Shown: positions 25,990 to 59,482 of the stretch, in pieces
How the letters are laid out: each line of letters starts with the position of its first letter
Numbering within the stretch: the first letter of the stretch is position 1
Assembly: GCA_008360975.2 (NCBI GenBank)
Contig: CM039196.1
Coordinates: forward strand, 930,001-994,000
Length of the DNA stretch: 64,000 nt
Reading direction: 5' to 3'
Source: Lichenostomus cassidix
Lineage: Eukaryota; Chordata; Aves; Passeriformes; Meliphagidae
Made by a program: the position numbers and the translations under genes
Notes under the pieces: model-generated
Database searches by the model: none
What the model saw: only the letters and a program-made list of their open reading frames with translations
What the model was told of the DNA's origin: nothing

Positions 25990-26125
25990 GTGTCCCTCAC
26001 AGCGGCCAGCCAAGGCTCCCTCACAGCCCGGCTCCCTCGCGGCCCGGCTCCCTCGCGGCCAAGGCTCCCTCCCGGCCCGGCTCCCTCACGGCTCGGCTCC
26101 CTCACGGCTCGGCCCCGCCACTTCC
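25990..26125. repeat. GC-rich short tandem repeat upstream of SLC15A4
   Basis: Repeated GGCTCCCTC plus ACGG or GCGGCC units with irregular period of about 14-17 bp, ending just before the E-box. It keeps reading frames open in several phases, which explains the spurious ORFs here. Confidence 0.7.
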
Positions 26126-26147
26126 GTCCCGCCGTGCCTCGCCCCGC

Positions 26148-26155
26148 CACGTGAC
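26148..26155 (+). promoter_or_regulatory. CACGTGAC E-box (USF / TFEB-MITF type)
   Basis: CACGTG followed by AC lies about 200 bp upstream of the SLC15A4 start codon. It matches the core of the CLEAR element (GTCACGTGAC) bound by TFEB/TFE3, except that the left flank here is CGC. Binding is an inference. Confidence 0.5.
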
Positions 26156-26172
26156 GATGCGCTGGGCGGAGC

Positions 26173-26282
26173 GATAGCTCCTTCGACCAATGGTATGGCG
26201 CCGTTGCCGGGGGCGGGGCCGCGTGGAGGCAGAGTGACAGCTCCCTCTGCCAATGGCATCGCGTCCCTGCCGGGGGCGTGGC
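26173..26282 (+). promoter_or_regulatory. Duplicated 63-bp promoter module with CCAAT and GC boxes
   Basis: Two adjacent diverged copies begin at 26173 and 26236. Each has AGCTCC, then CCAAT (26187-26191 and 26250-26254), then a TGCCGGGGGCG GC box. Spacing is preserved at 63 bp. CCAAT boxes suggest NF-Y and GC boxes suggest SP/KLF factors. Confidence 0.65.
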
Positions 26283-26349
26283 CTGTCCCGGCGGCGGGCG
26301 CGGCTGGGTGAGGCGGGCCGGAGCGCGGCGGGCCGGGGGACGCGGGGCC

Positions 26350-47922
<21,573 letters not shown>

Positions 47923-48094
47923 GCTGTGACACCAGGGGGTGGCAGTGTCCCCAGGCCAGGAGCTCTCCTGTCCCCCTGGGCTCTCCTGCCTGGGCAGCAT
48001 TCTCTCCCTGCCCTGCTGCCATCTAGGTAAGTGCCTTATGTTGGAGGGGCTTTTCTTGCACTAAGTGCTGCCAGAGGACAGCAAACCTTGCAGT

Positions 48095-48413
48095 GAAGAA
48101 CTCCAGGAACTGGAGTTGCTGTTTGTCCTGGTGAGATGTTCACTGGGACACCTGGAATGAAGAACTCCAGGAATTCAAGTGACTGTTTGTCCTGGTGAGA
48201 TGTTCACTGGGACACCTGGAATGAAGAACTCCAGGAATTCAAGTGACTGTTTGTCCTGGTGAGATGTTCACTGGGACTCTGCAATGAAGAATTCCAGGAA
48301 TTCAAGTGACTGTTTGTCCTGGTGAGATGTTCACTGGGACTCCTGGAATGAAGAACTCCAGACACTGGAGGTCTCTTTGTCCTGGTAAGATGTTCCCTGG
48401 GACTCTGGAAGTG
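48095..48413. repeat. 64-bp tandem repeat in SLC15A4 3'UTR
   Basis: Five copies start at 48095, 48159, 48223, 48286 and 48350 with period 63-64 bp. Each has GAAGAACTCCAGGA or a close variant, TTTGTCCTGGTGAGATGTT, and CACTGGGAC or a close variant. Each copy carries a splice-donor-like GTGAGA, or GTAAGA in the last. It is transcribed if the gene ends at the signals near 49.2 kb. Confidence 0.92.
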
Positions 48414-49168
48414 CAGCTCAGGAGTCCCACGAGGCATGGACTGTTCTGAGCCAAACCTGAACTGGAGCCACAGAAACTCTGCAGGCCAAGCCTACCCTGA
48501 GGACACAGGAAACAAAGCATTTCACAGGAACCTCAGCTAGTGCTTGCAAGCATGGATTTTCAGTGCTGAGACTCATTCTGGGGGGAGAAACAGGGACAAA
48601 TTAAATTACCAATTAGCAGAGATGGAAAAGGAATATCATTTTATAATTGAGCTTTTACTGACAGTGTATCAAGGATTTAAGTCCAAACTTGCAGTCAAGA
48701 GTATCCAACACTGAGGACTGAATCCTAAATCCCAGTAGCTTGTCAGACAGCTGCTGTAGCCTTTGGTGCACAATTAACACTTGTTGGGACTGAAATGGCT
48801 TTATTTCTGCAATGTTTGAATTTCTGAACCTGCATTAGATGCATTAGGAAAACATCTACCTTTGGCCAAGCCCTGTTCAGTCTAACGCTGGAACTCCCCT
48901 AGGGATTATTGCAAATGTTTCCAAAGTGAGCTGGAATTGTGAGCAGATCAGTGCACAATAATAACCATTTAGCAGCCTTTAGCCAGCTCCTTCAGTCTTG
49001 TCTAACTTCTCACTAATGTGCTCCAGGGTTTGGATCTTTCAGCAACACATTCCTCCAGCAGAGCAAATGGCTTCATGTGCAGCCTCTTGAATTGTACTGA
49101 TTCTAACAGCTGTACTTCAGATTGTGTGCAGACTGCTGTGGAGGGTGCAAGGAATTATGCAGAAAGAA

Positions 49169-49334
49169 AATAAAACCTTTTTATTAATGTGTTCAATTTT
49201 TATAGTTTCCTTTGTCTGCAGTTCTGTTGTTTAAAATGTCCTTATTTTGTACCTGGACATCTTTTTAATGAGTTTACAAAATAAAATGAACCTCCATGCT
49301 GTGACTTTCGACCCTTTGTTTCTAGGTGAATAAA
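49169..49334 (+). terminator. SLC15A4: Poly(A) signal cluster of SLC15A4
   Basis: Three AATAAA hexamers lie at 49169-49174, 49280-49285 and 49329-49334, each followed by T- or GT-rich DNA. Beyond them the sequence shows no continuing gene. The site actually used cannot be decided from sequence. Confidence 0.7.
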
Positions 49335-52300
49335 ACTGTACTACACCTCTTTTGTTCTTCAGCCTTTATTTCATTGGAATGGTTTCAGATTTCTGAACGT
49401 CCACAGGTATTCCATTAACTCTTGTTAATTACAATTAATAATTGCAGTCAGACACTGCAGCAGTGTGCAAGCTGACCTATCCTTGCCCAGATAAATCAGT
49501 GAAGATGCTTCAGCTGTGCATACCTCATTATGATTTAAAACTGGAGTAACTAAAGAATGATGTCTCTGTGAGGAAAAACTAATTTCCTATTCTGTTTTTA
49601 AAGCTCCATACGCTGTGTTTCCTGAACATCCCATTTATAGCTGAAAAAGCCTAATATTAAAATAGTGGAAGCTGCACAAGGGACAGAGCAAGGACCAAAT
49701 AGTTTTTCCCTCAGTGGCTGCTATTCAAAAAAAAAAAAAAACCAAACTGGGGTTGATTCCCAAAGCTCCCCCAGGCCAGGACAGAGCTGGGCTGTGCCTC
49801 TCCAGGGTGTTCTGGGAGATTGAGGAAGGTTTGCCTTTCAGAGGTGCTCCTTGCTCTGAAGGACTGCAATGTTCTCAGAACCTCCACAAGGAGCACTGCT
49901 GCTCCTCTGAGACACCTTTGGGTTTGTGTTCTGAGCTTTGGGTTTGTGTTCTGATCCTCTCTGATCAGAGAAATTAATCCATTGCACTTTCCCCCCAAGT
50001 TTTTCAGCAGCATTCCTAGATTTCCCATCTGATCAGGGATAGGTAAAAGTGCCTTCAATGCAAGGAGAATCAGCTGTAGATTGCCAAGGAGGTGAGAAGT
50101 CTGACAGGGAGAGGCTGTGCAGGCAGACTGGAGTGCAAGTGCTCTTTAGGGGAAAGAACGGTTTCCCCTAAATAATTTTAAAAATAATAATAATTTGGGC
50201 AGAACTGAGTGCCCTGCTCTGAGCACACCTGGGCACTGGGGTTCTGCAGGACCATGGTGAGATGAGGCTGAACATGCAATCAGTTGGATCATTTAATTTT
50301 TACTTGGAACAGCTTGGCTCAGCTCCAGGCACAAGTAATTATGGCCATTTATGAATATTAATCTGACACTTCTCATCAAAGGCATGAGGCCTTGTAGTGA
50401 CTCAAAAGCTGAGCTGATTCCTCCTCCCCATCTCATCTCCCAGTGTTTCCAGCCACAGAAATAAGACTAATCAATTAACTTCATGACTGAGCACTCATTA
50501 ATGGAATACCTTGAAGTTTTACAATTTGAATTCACTTACATTCACTTCTTATCTTGTTCTAGTGCAACAGAAAAGTCTGTCAGGGAGTTACCCTAATGGA
50601 TGTTTTCAAGCCTCTGCTTTTCCAGGTGCCTTAAACTCAAAGCATGACACAAAAGTACTTGTTCAATACAAGAGGAGGTCTCTGAGTGAGGTTTGGTACT
50701 TTTATCTGTAAAGAATTCTGAAAAGGATGAGCAAACACCTTCCAGTGCCTAGCAGGCTGTAATCAGGGATGGAGGATGGGTTTGTGTTTCATCTGAGAAT
50801 ATCAAGTGGGTGCATTGCTCATCTAATTGTGGCTCTTTGAAGAGCACAGCAAACCCTGTTTTCTCCTGCCTTTGTGTCTGCTGAGTATCCCTCCTTTTCA
50901 GTTCTTTTTCATTTCTCCTGCTTATGTAAACCTCCAGCATGAGTTTAATTGTGGTAGTTTAGACATCCATCACTGTCCCCTCCCAAGTCTGTAGTCACCT
51001 CTGAGTTGGTTTTATTAGTGTATTTTTGCTGTTAACACGAGTTGCTCAGGGCTGACATGAGACAAGGCTGCTCAGCTTAGCAATAAACCTGAGCTAGAAG
51101 CTGCACAGAGTTCTTCATTCTCACAAAGCAATTTCAAACACCAAATCTCATCCCAGTGATTTTGTTCATATGCAGATCAAGCTCTGGCACTGCAGCAAAG
51201 CCCTCTGGGGAAGCAGATCAGAACACTTTCTGTTTGAACAGTCAGTGGTTTGAGACAGATCTGTTCTGAGGGAGCAGAGAGTTTGTAACCCAACACTGAG
51301 CACTGCTGGTGAGCAGTGAACAAACCTGGTGCAGGGAAAATAGAGATGAGAGCAGAGGGCAGAGGCCATTAAACACAAAATACCATTCTTTGAGTGGTTT
51401 TCTACTCCTTATACATATTTTTCATAAGGATTATGAAGGTGGAACTTCAAGCTGATAATGCACTTTGTGAAAGCTGAGAGATGTGTGTGACCATCCTTAG
51501 GGACAGCCCTGGGACAGACTGACAGTGGGGGAATCTCTCTGGAGCCATTCAGGAGCTGTGTCACCTGCCCTTGGTGACAGTGCTATGGGGCTGGCAGTGC
51601 CTGAGCTGCACAGAGCCTTCCAGCCCTTCCAGCCCACAACCCCTGCTGATCCATCCCATCACCTTTTAAAAGGAGATTTGGCTCTGAACTCAGGAGAGGC
51701 AAAAGCCCCAATGGTTGTGTCTGCTGCAGCTGTGGTTAATGCCATGAGCAACCACAGCATATTGGAGTCCCAATAACAATTAACTTGATCAGAATGACAA
51801 ATGGTTTCCCTGTCAGGCAGAGCTCTGAGCTGCAGCTCTGCACACTCAACAGCTGTGTTGTGCTCAGCTGGATGAAGAGCTCCAGGGAGGAGCTGCTCAG
51901 GGCTGCTGTCTCCCTCCCAGTGCTGGGCAGATCGTTAGGCAGACAGTGAGATAATTAAAATGGAGGAGAGGGTTCCTGTTAATTGATTTCACATTCTAGA
52001 ACTCTGTCGAACATTAAAAGTCTAGAGATGCACCTAAATGCTGTTCCAGCAGACTTGAATTTCTCTCATTTTACCTTCCCACCTTTCTGCAGTGATTTAA
52101 TATCAAACCCAGCCTCAGCCTCAGCCCTGGGCTGGGGAAAGCCTGCCACTGGTGCTATTCCAAAGTTTAATAATCTCCAAAATTATATTCCACATGTGCA
52201 CGATCCCCATCATTTCGAAATTCCAGCTCATCAAATTGAGGAGCTTTAACGTGATGAGATTGTTCTGGGTGACACAAAACTGCCCAAATTCAAGTCCTTA

Positions 52301-53261
52301 GAAAAGCATGAAGTGCTACAATAATTTACAGGGAGCTTTTCAAAGCACTCTCATGGTGCTGGAGCACTTCAAATATTTTTATAAGGATGTCAAACCAGAA
52401 TATGGTCAAATAGCCTTTTGAAGTAAAAGCAGTAGACATCAAAAACACTCCCCAGACTGAGAAAAAACACTTGGAGCATCTTGAAAAGTCATAATTTCAG
52501 CTCATCTCCAGCTTGCAGCTTCCTGAAGGAGAAGCCTGTTTGTTGCTGGAGTTCAAAGCAAGAGATTTGTCCCCTGTGGATGTGAGATCAGGGATTCAGG
52601 TGCTGCTCCTGCAAACATCCCCACTCCAAACAGCAGCTGGCACGGGCAGGATCCACTCTCCCCTCTCCCCAAAATCTCACAAAGGTCCATTCCCTGCAGC
52701 CTGGGGTGCAGCAGAGCAGCTCTGAGACTCCACAGGACTTCCCAGCAGTGAATAAAAGCTGAATCCAGCAGCCTGATGATTGTGTTTTTTGGAAAAAAAT
52801 GGCTAATTTGGGGTACAAATTCATTTTGTTTGGTTTTGCAGATATGAGTTGGACTTGACAGGAGCTGCTTCCAATTACATTTGTGCTACAGAGCTGCAGA
52901 ATGTAGTAGGAAAATATGCCATGATAACATCCCCCTTCAATTTCCTCTTTAATTTTTGGTACAATAGATGGATCTTCCCCTGCCTTCTGGAGAAGAGACT
53001 AATGCATCCCTGAAGTTAATAAAACGATATGGGGTCATTTTTATTGAAAGAAAGTTAAACATCTGCTGTGTCTATTGCAGTATATTAAACAATATTTTAT
53101 TATTCTCACTTCCCTGACGTGCTCCACGTCCCTGGCAGGCACAGAGCCCCATTGTTTGCTTTTCAGACACAGGCAGCAATTCCCAATGGGCCTGGGAAAT
53201 GGAAGGTACAGATACACCCAGCTGCAGATACACAGCAGTCAGGGATGGGGGGTTGATGGTT

Positions 53262-53768
53262 CCTGTGCTGTCACCAACCCTGCCTGTCCTGTGGTGTCAC
53301 CAACCCCGCCTGTCCTATGGTGTCACCCAGCCCTGCCTGTCCTGCAGTGTCACCAACCCTGCCTGTCCTGCAGTGTCACCAACCCTGCCTGTCCTGCGGT
53401 GTCACCAACCCTGCTTGTCCTGCGGTGTCACCAACCCTACCTGTCCTGCGGTGTCACCAACCCTGCCTGTCCTGCAGTGTCACCAACCCTGCCTGTCCTG
53501 TGCTGTCACCCAGCCCTGCCTGTCCTATGGTGTCACCAACCCTGCTTGTCCTGCGGTGTCACCAGCCCTGCCTGTCCTGCAGTGTCACCAACCCTACCTG
53601 TCCTGCAGTGTTACCAGCCCTGCCTGTCCTGCGCTGCCACCCAGCCCTGCCTGTCCTATGGTGTCACCAGCCCTGCCTGTCCTGCAATGTCACCCAGCCC
53701 TGCCTGTCCTGAATTGTCACCAGCCCTGCCTGTCCTATGGTGTCACCAACCCTGCCTGTCCCTGTGCC
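53262..53768. repeat. 26-27 bp minisatellite
   Basis: About nineteen copies of TGTCCTGCAGTGTCACCAAC plus CCTGCC, with 26- and 27-bp variants interspersed. The complementary strand is G-rich. Lack of stops explains the repetitive plus-strand ORFs here. Confidence 0.92.
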
Positions 53769-54400
53769 CTGCAGAGGCAGAGGAATCCTCCCAGCCAGGG
53801 GATGCTGAGCTGATTCACTTTTCCTTCAGCTTTGTGGAAATTGCAGCAGTTTTGGTAACTTCCCCTCCACCCTGGGGAGCACATGGGAGAAGGAAGGCAA
53901 ATGCACATTTTGAGTCGTTTTTCATCCAGCTCTGCTGGAGGCTGGGAGCTCAGGGACAGGCAGGGAAGAAAACCACTTCAGCTCACATTAGCATTTCCCT
54001 GCAGCCCTCAGGAGCCCTGCAGAGCCAGCAGAGCTCAGAGCAGCCCTGGGCAGGGAGCTGAGAGGAGCCAGAGCTGAGCTCTGGGCCATTCACTGCAGGA
54101 GCACACTGGCCAAGGCTCTGCCCACTCCAGATCCTTCATGGAGATGTTTGCCAGCGTTTGGAATAGATGTTTATAGCTCAGAAAAGTGACTGAACCCTGA
54201 CAGGCTGACAGCAGCAACTGAGCCATCAGCTCATGGCAGCAGCCACAGCTAGAGCACACAGGGCTCAGGTGGCATCAAAATGCCATTTGTCCCACAACTG
54301 CTTTTCCTTACACAGAATCACCTGATTTCTGTTCAAAAACTGAAATAATGCAACACCTGCTCAGCCAACACCTTGTTCTTGGGCAGATCGGGCTGTGAGA

Positions 54401-54498
54401 TGCTGTGGTGGCAGCAGGGACACTGTGGGGTGGCAGCAGGGACATTGTGGGGTGGCAGCAGGGACATTCTGGGGTGGCAGCAGGGACATTCTGTCCTG
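54401..54498. repeat. 22-bp tandem repeat
   Basis: Four copies of GGTGGCAGCAGGGACATT plus a four-base G-rich spacer, spaced 22 bp. Confidence 0.88.
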
Positions 54499-55340
54499 CC
54501 CAGCCCCTCACTTTGAGGCAGGAGAGAACCACGGAGCTTTCCCAGCCACTCTCAGCCTGCTGGGGCTGCTCACAACTCAAAATAAACTCCGATTTAGAGT
54601 CTTTCTCAGAACTCAGGCTCTCAGCCAGAAGGAGTCACTGCTATCAGTGCTATCAGGGAGCATTTGGAGGAAATACATTCTCCCTCCCCCAGCTCTTTCC
54701 ACCTGAGCTCTTCACCAACATCAGAGTGAAATTTTCCAGCTGGGAAATCAAACCTCATCTTCCCCCAGGGCAGCTCAGGTGATAACTGCTTAGCCACCAG
54801 CAAATTTTATTATACCAAGAGCTCTTCTCCTTTTTGTTTTCCATCAAACTGATTTTCCAGCTCTGCTCTGGATCAGTCAATGCATTTGCTTCTCTATTTC
54901 TTGCTTGTCAGCCAGGCAGAGGCAGCAGAGCCATGAAGTGCTGCTGTCACCTGAAGGGACAGAGAGGCAGGCAAGGGAGACATGGAAATGCATGTCTTGA
55001 GATATTAAAAATCACCCAGGCTCTGGGGTGCTCTCAGGGTTTCTGGTCATCCAGAGGCAGCGATGCATTAAATTGGAAAGTGATTTTATTGAGGAATATT
55101 GGAAAGGAGAATATAAAGCATGGATTCTATCAGCTCCACCAGCAGCACGAGCTCAGCTCAGCCAATTCATGAACTGCCACTGCCCTGGGATTTCCATCTG
55201 AACCAACACATGTGAGCAAAGTGTGAATGAATGTTCCTGCAGCACTTCAACCAAAGCAAGGCTTCCCCAGACCCCCCTGGCATCACTCAGAGCCTCAGTG
55301 CTGCAAAACAGGGAACAGGGAAACTCCTGCTCAGAGTGCC

Positions 55341-55464
55341 CTGGGAAGCTGCAGGACCCCATTCTGCTCCCTGGGAAGCTGCAGGACCCCATTCTGCTCC
55401 CTGGGAAGCTGCAGGACCCCATTCTGCTCCCTGGGAAGCTGCAGGACCCCATTCTGCTCCCTGG
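55341..55464. repeat. 30-bp tandem repeat
   Basis: Four identical copies of CTGGGAAGCTGCAGGACCCC plus ATTCTGCTCC at 55341, 55371, 55401 and 55431. Exact identity suggests recent expansion. Confidence 0.93.
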
Positions 55465-57540
55465 TGCACACTGCTGTCTCTGCAGTGATCCCAGGGACAG
55501 AGCTGCACAGGAGACCAGCTCTGGGGGAGAAATGAATTGCAAAGGATGATGCTGAGCCCCTGATCTGCTCAGTGCTCACATCCCAGCATCACAGCTGCTC
55601 TGCACTTCATCCTCCAGCACTGCTGAAGCACCCAGAGCTGCTCTTTAACAGCATTTTGGTTTTGTTATCCCAAGGAGCTGAGAGCCTCCAGAGCTGGGCA
55701 TTTCCAGGACACTCCATTTCCCCACTGCCTGCCTTAGGAAAGGTGAAATCCTCCCCAGAGGGCAGAGAGAGGACTTTGCTTTGCCCCTCTCTACAAGCAT
55801 CACTCAGGCTGCGTTTTCCTCGCTGCTGCCCAAATATTGACTGTGCTCAAGTGCCACTGGAATAACATTTGGTGCTTGTGCAATCACTTCAGCCTCTCAG
55901 AGAGAATAAATATTTAGCTGGAGTGCTGCTTTAAAAAAAAAAAATAAAGAGAGCCAAGGCTTGGAGAGCTTGGAGTGTCCCACAGTCAGTTTTAGAGCAG
56001 GACTGGAGCAGAAAATCAGGGAGGTAACTCTGATAAATCTCACAGATTGAGAGAAAAGGAGGAGGGGAGCAGATGAGGAACCCCAGAGCATCAGCTGGGT
56101 GAGAAGAGCTGCTCCTGAGCAGAGCTGATGCCACCAAAGCCACCCAAAGAACTTCTCCTGCTGCTGAACCAAACCAGCTGCACATCACCCCAGGCTGCTG
56201 CTGCTGCAGCTTTCACAGTGTTTCTGTTTGCTAAAATGAGAGTTTTGAAGGAAACTCCAAGGCAAAGCAGGAAATCTGCTGCTCCTGAGGCTCAAACCCT
56301 TTCCTCTGACATAACGAGCAGTAGGAGAAGTGAAATAAAATGGATAATGAAGAACAGGAAGATTAATAAGGAAAGTGAGGCTGAATGAGGGAAATAACTC
56401 TTGCATTGTTAGAACAGTGCCAGTGGCAGCTTTATAGCAACTTATCATTTCTATTTCAAGCCTGCTTTGGGGGCTATAATCTCTCAGCTGTTTTCTGTAC
56501 CATCTGGCTGAAATTTAGCATAAAATTTGTTATCTCAGAGGTAAATTAATTCTTTTCCCTTTATCAAAATTGCTGCATTTGGGCAAAAAAAACCCAAGAT
56601 AGAGAGAGACCCACATTCAGGAGTGCTTTTATCAGCTAAGAGTAATCTTTGCTTCAAAAGCAGCTTGTTGAGATCATCTGGTTCTGGGAACAACACCCAA
56701 TTCTCCCACAGTGCTTTTAACATTTTAGTTGCTCCTCAAGTCCTGCAGGTGAGGACTCCAAGCTGGAACAACCCCAGCTAGACATTTCTTTTTTTCTCTT
56801 AAAGCTCAGACAGCTACTTGCTAATTCATTTTGCATTAACCTCATTATTTCAGTGCTCTGTGCTGCTTTGCTCCACTCTGTCTGCAGCCCTGCTTTGAGT
56901 TAAAGGTGTAGAGCTTTATCTGCTCAAAAAAGTCTTTATTTTCCAGTCTGGACTTTGGTTATGCAGAAAATAACACAGCTCAGTGGAGGAAGGTTGCTGG
57001 AACAATTTGTATCTCTTTATACAAACTGAAAATAAAAATTTACCTCCTTGATGTATTTTTCACCCTTAAACTGTAGTTATGTTTCCTTGAATAGACAAAT
57101 GCAAGATAAATTCAATTACAGCCTAATTTCTCCCGGGGTGAATAACCTTTAAATCAGCTCTGATCTCCAAGCACATTAGGAGATAACACACTGTCCATTA
57201 CATTGCTGAAATTGGGGCTGCAGAGCCTCGAGTTGTCAGCACCAATATCAAATTATTTATGGTCCTCTTTGCATCCCTGAATACCAGATCAGCTGGGCAG
57301 CTCTGGCAGCAGCAGCACCACTGAAGGGTTTCATTGAGGGCTGGTTTGCAGTGCAGGGAGGAGGTTTGCTGGCACTGAGCAGAGGTGCAGCCCCAGCACT
57401 GCTCTGCTCTGGGGAGAAACTCTGCAGGAAAAGCTCAGCCCAGCCTGTCCTGCTGCAGCTGGAATTGCTGCTGGAATGGCAGGAGAGCAGCCCTGGCACT
57501 GTGGGGCTGAGCTGGGGAGATTTCCCATCACAAAATCCCC

Positions 57541-57645
57541 AAGTTCTACAAGTTAGTTAATTCTACTAGTTAGTTAGTTCTACTAGTTAGTTAGTTCGTT
57601 CCACAAGTTAGTTACTTAGTTCCCCAAGTTCCCCAAGTTCTCCAA
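57541..57645. repeat. Imperfect AGTTAGTT / CCCCAAGTT repeat
   Basis: Degenerate short tandem units: TTCTACTAGTTAGTTAG repeats followed by TTCCCCAAG repeats. Confidence 0.7.
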
Positions 57646-59482
57646 GCTCTCCACCTTTCCGTGTAACACCCCTGAATGCTGAACACAGCCCTGTCTGCTC
57701 CTGGGGAAGCTTTTCTAGAACATTCTCTCAGTGGGATCCCTGGCCAAGGTCAGAGGTGTCCAGCTGGAGCTCCAGGAGAACCTCTGAGCCACCCAAACAC
57801 ACCAGAGCTGGAAATTCCCTCCTGGATAAAGTCAGCCTGTGCTCAGTGGGACACAACTGCCCATTGACCTGCTGAGGCCAAACCATCCTCTGCCATTCAG
57901 GGCAGAGAGTTTTCATTTCTTTTGGAGCAGAAAAAGTCAGGGTGCACTTGGAAAACCAAAGCAGGAGGATTTTGCTCAAGCTGCAGCCCTGCAGGGTCAG
58001 GAGCTGCAAAAAATCCCACAGAATATTTATCTGCCTTTGCTTTCCTGCAGCCAAGACAGGGCAGTGGGAAAAACCAGCTGTTTGTCACATCTGGCAGCCC
58101 AGGAACTCCTGGAATCAGCCAGGGGTGATCCACCAAACAGGGAAACTTTTATATTTTAAGAAATGGAAAACCATTTCAATTGGCTTCACACCAACAATAA
58201 CAATTCTGTCTCTCTAATAATAATATTTTATTAATATCTCTGCTTTGCTGGTGGTGATGGGTGAAGGAGACAGGAGATGATGCTTGCAAGCTGGGAGAGT
58301 GGCAGGAAACACACAAACAACATTTTCATGGTGCACTGAAGCCTCTGGGACAGAATTTCCATGGCAGAATTACTGTGGAGAATTCCTTCCCAAAGAGACT
58401 GAGGTGGGGAGGAGAAGGGAGAGAACTCCTGGTTAGATGGAGTTGTTCAGAGGATGGAGCTCAGCATATTTCTCAGTGAAAACAGTCAAAAAGCAAATCC
58501 CAGAAGTTTTTAATGAAAGAAAGAGAATAAAAATGGAAAACTATTCAGAGCAGGTCGGGAGGAAGGAGGAAAGAGCCTTTGGTGGTTGGCAGAGCTCAGG
58601 AGATGGACAGACAGAAAATCAGGGGAAGGGAAAATCATGGGTGTGAGGAGTGACAATCCCACTGCACAGCCCTGAGCACAGCTCAGCCTTCCTGAAAAGG
58701 TCATGCTATTTCTCTCACTGGTTTTTTTTTTAATTAATTATAATTTTCCTCTGTTTTCCCCACCTTTCTCTGCTACACAGCACCTCACTTTGCTTTCTCC
58801 AAGGCTTACTTTCCGTGGATCATAGAGGTTTGATTTGTACCCAGAAATTAAAGCTCACACAGGTACCTGGATTACAAAAATCCAAGTAATCCAAATCTAA
58901 AGAAAAAGCTCACCCAGATACTTGGATTGTTGACAAAAAAATCATTGCAGACAGTTCAGAATTCACATTCATATATGCTCTTAAAAAAAAAAAAAAGGTA
59001 AATCCATCCATAAGACCACATGGGCACAGAACAATACAGAACAATTCCCCAGGTTTCTCCCTCCTTGTCTTCTCCTCAAAAATAACTTTTCTGCTCCCAA
59101 GACTCCCTGTGAAGTTGGTAATGTTTTCCTGCTGCAGCTCCACTTCGAGTATGACACATCTCCCTCATAATTACACTTTTCATCTTCATTTTTAAAACCA
59201 TTACTGATTCAGAGCAAAGCACTCCATTTCTGCCCACACTCCCTCGGTTTTTTCAGGAGGTCCTACAGACTGCAGAGCCATTATTTCCCAGTGCAGCTGT
59301 AATTCCTGACAGCCCTGAGCTGTCATTTGCAGGCAGAGGGATTTCCCTGCAGTGGAATTGGGGAACTTTGCTGTCCCAGGAGACACTGAGTGGTGTTTGG
59401 TTTGTGCAACAAAACCTGCAGCCTCTCAACAGAGCTCCGAGTGCCCCAGGGGAGTGTTTCAGCAGTGAGTTCTTGCTTGCAG

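Larger units (their letters stand above)
22710..26349. other. Intergenic region between divergent GLT1D1 and SLC15A4
   Basis: About 3.6 kb between the two start codons. It contains the 44-bp minisatellite, an unassigned segment at 23.2-23.8 kb, AT-rich sequence at 23.9-25.2 kb, a 20-bp triplication near 25.2 kb, and the SLC15A4 promoter island. No coding exon was recognised. Confidence 0.7.
25960..26349 (+). promoter_or_regulatory. SLC15A4: SLC15A4 CpG-island promoter
   Basis: GC-rich, CpG-dense block running into exon 1. It contains GC boxes, two CCAAT boxes, an ETS-like ACTTCCG at about 26120 and a CACGTG E-box, but no TATA box. The transcription start is inferred to lie in the last 100 bp or so before the ATG. 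Confidence 0.75.
47923..49360 (+). other. SLC15A4: SLC15A4 3'UTR
   Basis: Sequence from the stop codon to just past the last of three closely spaced poly(A) signals. It contains a consensus splice donor at 48026/48027 and about five tandem copies of a 64-bp repeat (48095-48413). The exact end is inferred. Confidence 0.75.

Noticed and set aside
53075..54061. 328-codon plus-strand Cys/Pro/Leu-rich repetitive ORF
   Set aside because: Produced by the 26-27 bp VNTR. Alternative frames are equally open, and the period is not a fixed multiple of three.
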